A DNA stretch of 31,411 bases from a virus. The DNA lies in IMG/VR virus record IMGVR_UViG_3300009008_000162, positions 1 through 31,411 of that record. One strand, 5' to 3'. The notes under the pieces were generated by a model. The model worked only from the letters and a program-made list of their open reading frames with translations. It searched no databases and was not told the origin of the DNA. Position numbers and translations under genes: made by a program. Shown piece after piece: positions 29,777-31,411 of the stretch (positions within the stretch are counted from its first letter, which is position 1; each line of letters begins with the position of its first letter).

Positions 29777-31159
29777 ATGACGACTAGATATTCAAAAGAA
29801 AAGAAAGTCAATAGTGTAAGTTCAGGGTATGATAATCCTGATGCTGTAGATGACTTAACAATTCCATCATGTACTATCGAAGATGTCGATCGAGCTGTTT
29901 TCAACCTTTTTAATGAAGAAATTCCCTTATTTGTTAAGCGGAAAGATGAATTAAAAAAACCACCTGTTATTTTCGCGACAGGTGAACGATTTGCATTGTT
30001 GGCTAGAAATCGTCCATTACGAGATAAGTCAAACGCTTTAATTCTTCCCTTAATTTCGATTGTAAGAAGCGGAATAGACCAACTCGGCGCGAAAGGTGCC
30101 ACACAATTTCAGGGCTCTCCCATTTTGGTAAAATCTCGGATTTCGAAAGATGACCTAATATTCCAGCGGCTTCAAAATAAGTACGGTTTCAAGAATGACG
30201 ATAATATGGTCATTAAACCGGGTAATCAAACAGACCTGGGTGTGGGCTCGGGAACAGATCCAGGCAAAATTTCTTCTAGAAAATCGCCTGCAAACATTCC
30301 CATGAAAGTCCGTGAAGGAATCATCCTTACGCCCTCTGTGGCAAAAAACATTATTGAGTACATTGAGATGCCGCCTATTAAGCAGTACACGGCGAATTAT
30401 GAAATTACATTTTGGACGCAGTATACTCAAGAAATGAATGCCTTGCTTACGATTATGATGGGAAGCTACGTTGAGAGTCGAATGCGCACTTATTCTATAA
30501 AAACACCATCCGGTTATAGATTTTCAGCTTTTGTCGATGCAGCTCTAAATCCCCAGAATAATTTTGATGACTTCACCGATGCTGAAAGATTGGTGAAGTA
30601 TTCATTCACAATGTCTGTAGCAGCGTATATGGTCGCGCCTCAAACCCCCGGTCTACCTCAACCGTTGAGAAGATTTGTTTCTGCTCCTAATTTTTCTTTT
30701 GATGCAGCTGGAACAATTGGGGGCGTACCTGCGTCAGCTCCTCCCGGAGCAGTACCTTCTGGTCAAGCAGGCGCGTATGTTCTTGATAATTTGGCTAGCG
30801 AGGGTGATCCCATGCCGCCCGGCTCCATCGGCGCGAGCTCAGCTGACGGAGTAATGGCGCAAGCAGAAAGTTTTGCTGAGAAGGTTGCTCGAGGCCAGGC
30901 CGAACAATTGGCCGCTGGCTTCCCTGGCGCTACAAAAGTCATTCTTGGCGGAACCGATTTTAATAATGTTGGTACGACAAAAAAATCTTCAGCTCCTACG
31001 ACCATAATTACAATCGTGGACCCATTTACGGGTGAAATCTCTTATCGAGAAATTACTGTGAAAATGGCAAATCCGCGCAAGGGAGAAACGGTCTTTAGAG
31101 ACAGTCAGCTGCCATCGGGCGGCTTCGAAATAGATTTCGGCCTTTTGGTTGAAGATTGA
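29777..31159 (+). CDS. 15: Tail completion/sheath stabiliser protein (gp15-like)
   Basis: This is a 460-residue protein (T4 gp15 has 272). The segment around residues 204-255 (ANYEITFWTQYTQEMNALL, then SYVESRMRTYSIK) matches the pattern of T4-type tail terminators, which cap the tail tube and sheath and bind the neck. A DVDRAVFNLFNEEIPLFVKR motif lies near the N-terminus. The C-terminal 170 residues are Gly/Ala/Pro-rich and have no T4 counterpart. The neighbours on both sides (gp14 and gp18) support the role. The ribosome binding site is weak (GAGAG). Confidence 0.7.
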   Translation: MTTRYSKEKKVNSVSSGYDNPDAVDDLTIPSCTIEDVDRAVFNLFNEEIPLFVKRKDELKKPPVIFATGERFALLARNRPLRDKSNALILPLISIVRSGIDQLGAKGATQFQGSPILVKSRISKDDLIFQRLQNKYGFKNDDNMVIKPGNQTDLGVGSGTDPGKISSRKSPANIPMKVREGIILTPSVAKNIIEYIEMPPIKQYTANYEITFWTQYTQEMNALLTIMMGSYVESRMRTYSIKTPSGYRFSAFVDAALNPQNNFDDFTDAERLVKYSFTMSVAAYMVAPQTPGLPQPLRRFVSAPNFSFDAAGTIGGVPASAPPGAVPSGQAGAYVLDNLASEGDPMPPGSIGASSADGVMAQAESFAEKVARGQAEQLAAGFPGATKVILGGTDFNNVGTTKKSSAPTTIITIVDPFTGEISYREITVKMANPRKGETVFRDSQLPSGGFEIDFGLLVED

Positions 31160-31224
31160 TGAGACATTTAGGACTTCAACAGAATAGTTATTTTTGATAA
31201 AAGCAGATCCAGGAGAGCTAACTC

Positions 31225-31411
31225 ATGGCAGAACAAACATTTAGATCACCAGGTTTCTTTGAAAGAGAAATCGATGCGACAGCAAGAGAAACCCAAGTCC
31301 TTGGTGTTCCCGCAGGTGTTATTGGTACAGCTGATAAAGGTCCCGCTTTCGTACCGGTAACGGTCGGAAGCATGAGCGACTTCTTAAATAAATTTGGGGA
31401 TCTCGATCCAG
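31225..31411 (+). CDS. 18: Contractile tail sheath protein (gp18), 5' part only
   Basis: The ATG at 31225 follows AGGAGAGC and reads open to the window edge (62 full codons). The peptide starts RSPGFFEREIDATARE and continues GVPAGVIGTADKGPAFVPV then FLNKFGDLDP, matching the well-known N-terminal pattern of sheath proteins: a SPG(I/V)-E start, G-A-(G/L)-x-G-x-(A/S)-x-(K/W)-GPAF, and F-x-FG. The sheath contracts to drive the tube into the cell. The gene is cut by the right edge. The 65-base leader (31160-31224) shows no terminator. Confidence 0.9.
   Translation, partial: MAEQTFRSPGFFEREIDATARETQVLGVPAGVIGTADKGPAFVPVTVGSMSDFLNKFGDLDP

Noticed and set aside
1-31411. Defence system, CRISPR array, transposon, integrase or toxin-antitoxin pair
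   Set aside because: None seen: no spaced repeats, no transposase or integrase motifs, and every sizeable frame is accounted for by phage structural or DNA-processing genes.

Overview
This window is part of the genome of a contractile-tailed bacteriophage (a T4-like myovirus in the broad sense). All genes lie on the + strand, packed end to end, with many 1-11 base overlaps (TAATG, ATGA). I see no tRNA, rRNA, CRISPR array, insertion sequence or host gene. The T4-type signature proteins are the packaging ATPase/nuclease gp17, portal gp20, prohead protease gp21, scaffold gp22, major capsid protein gp23, neck proteins gp13 and gp14, a gp15-like tail terminator and the start of tail sheath gp18. 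Some virion proteins (the FDNT/VDAVLT-type protein at 5612-6319 and the IGATDIKTSRS-type protein at 6327-7664) resemble families I remember from marine and cyanophage-like myoviruses. The host cannot be read from the sequence.

Layout. (1) 1-10257: a module of large virion proteins, probably baseplate, tail or fibre parts. It holds a giant protein already open at the left edge, a protein with a fibronectin-III-like domain, two smaller structural proteins, and an 860-residue protein with a LamG/concanavalin-like domain. (2) 10257-15126: a DNA-processing cassette inside the structural genes. It holds a RuvC-type Holliday junction resolvase, a DnaG/gp61-type primase, a single polypeptide fusing the Mre11/SbcD/gp47 nuclease to the Rad50/SbcC/gp46 ATPase, and a small four-cysteine protein. 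(3) 15144-26641: head building and packaging. The order is an unknown small protein, gp17, portal, an alpha-helical protein, prohead protease, five small unknown proteins that may belong to the head or prohead core, scaffold, and major capsid protein, ending in a strong terminator. (4) 26642-27461: one gene for a small beta-rich protein, probably a capsid decoration protein, flanked by two strong terminators. (5) 27462-31411: an unknown small protein, then neck gp13, neck gp14, a gp15-like protein and the truncated sheath gene.

How the genes work together. Scaffold, portal and major capsid protein build the prohead. The protease matures it by cutting at (L/I)xE sites, which also occur near the N-termini of several small neighbours. 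gp17 fills the head through the portal, gp13/gp14 close the neck, and gp15 joins it to the sheathed tail. The recombination cassette would prepare and resolve the branched concatemers that gp17 packages.

The most interesting points are a likely internal translation start inside the scaffold gene at 23697, coinciding with an abrupt change in codon use; the one-chain Mre11-Rad50 fusion; a terminator-like hairpin inside a coding region at 22535-22561; the stand-alone decoration gene; and a palindrome touching the ribosome binding site of gp13. No complete gene-free stretch exceeds about 175 bases.
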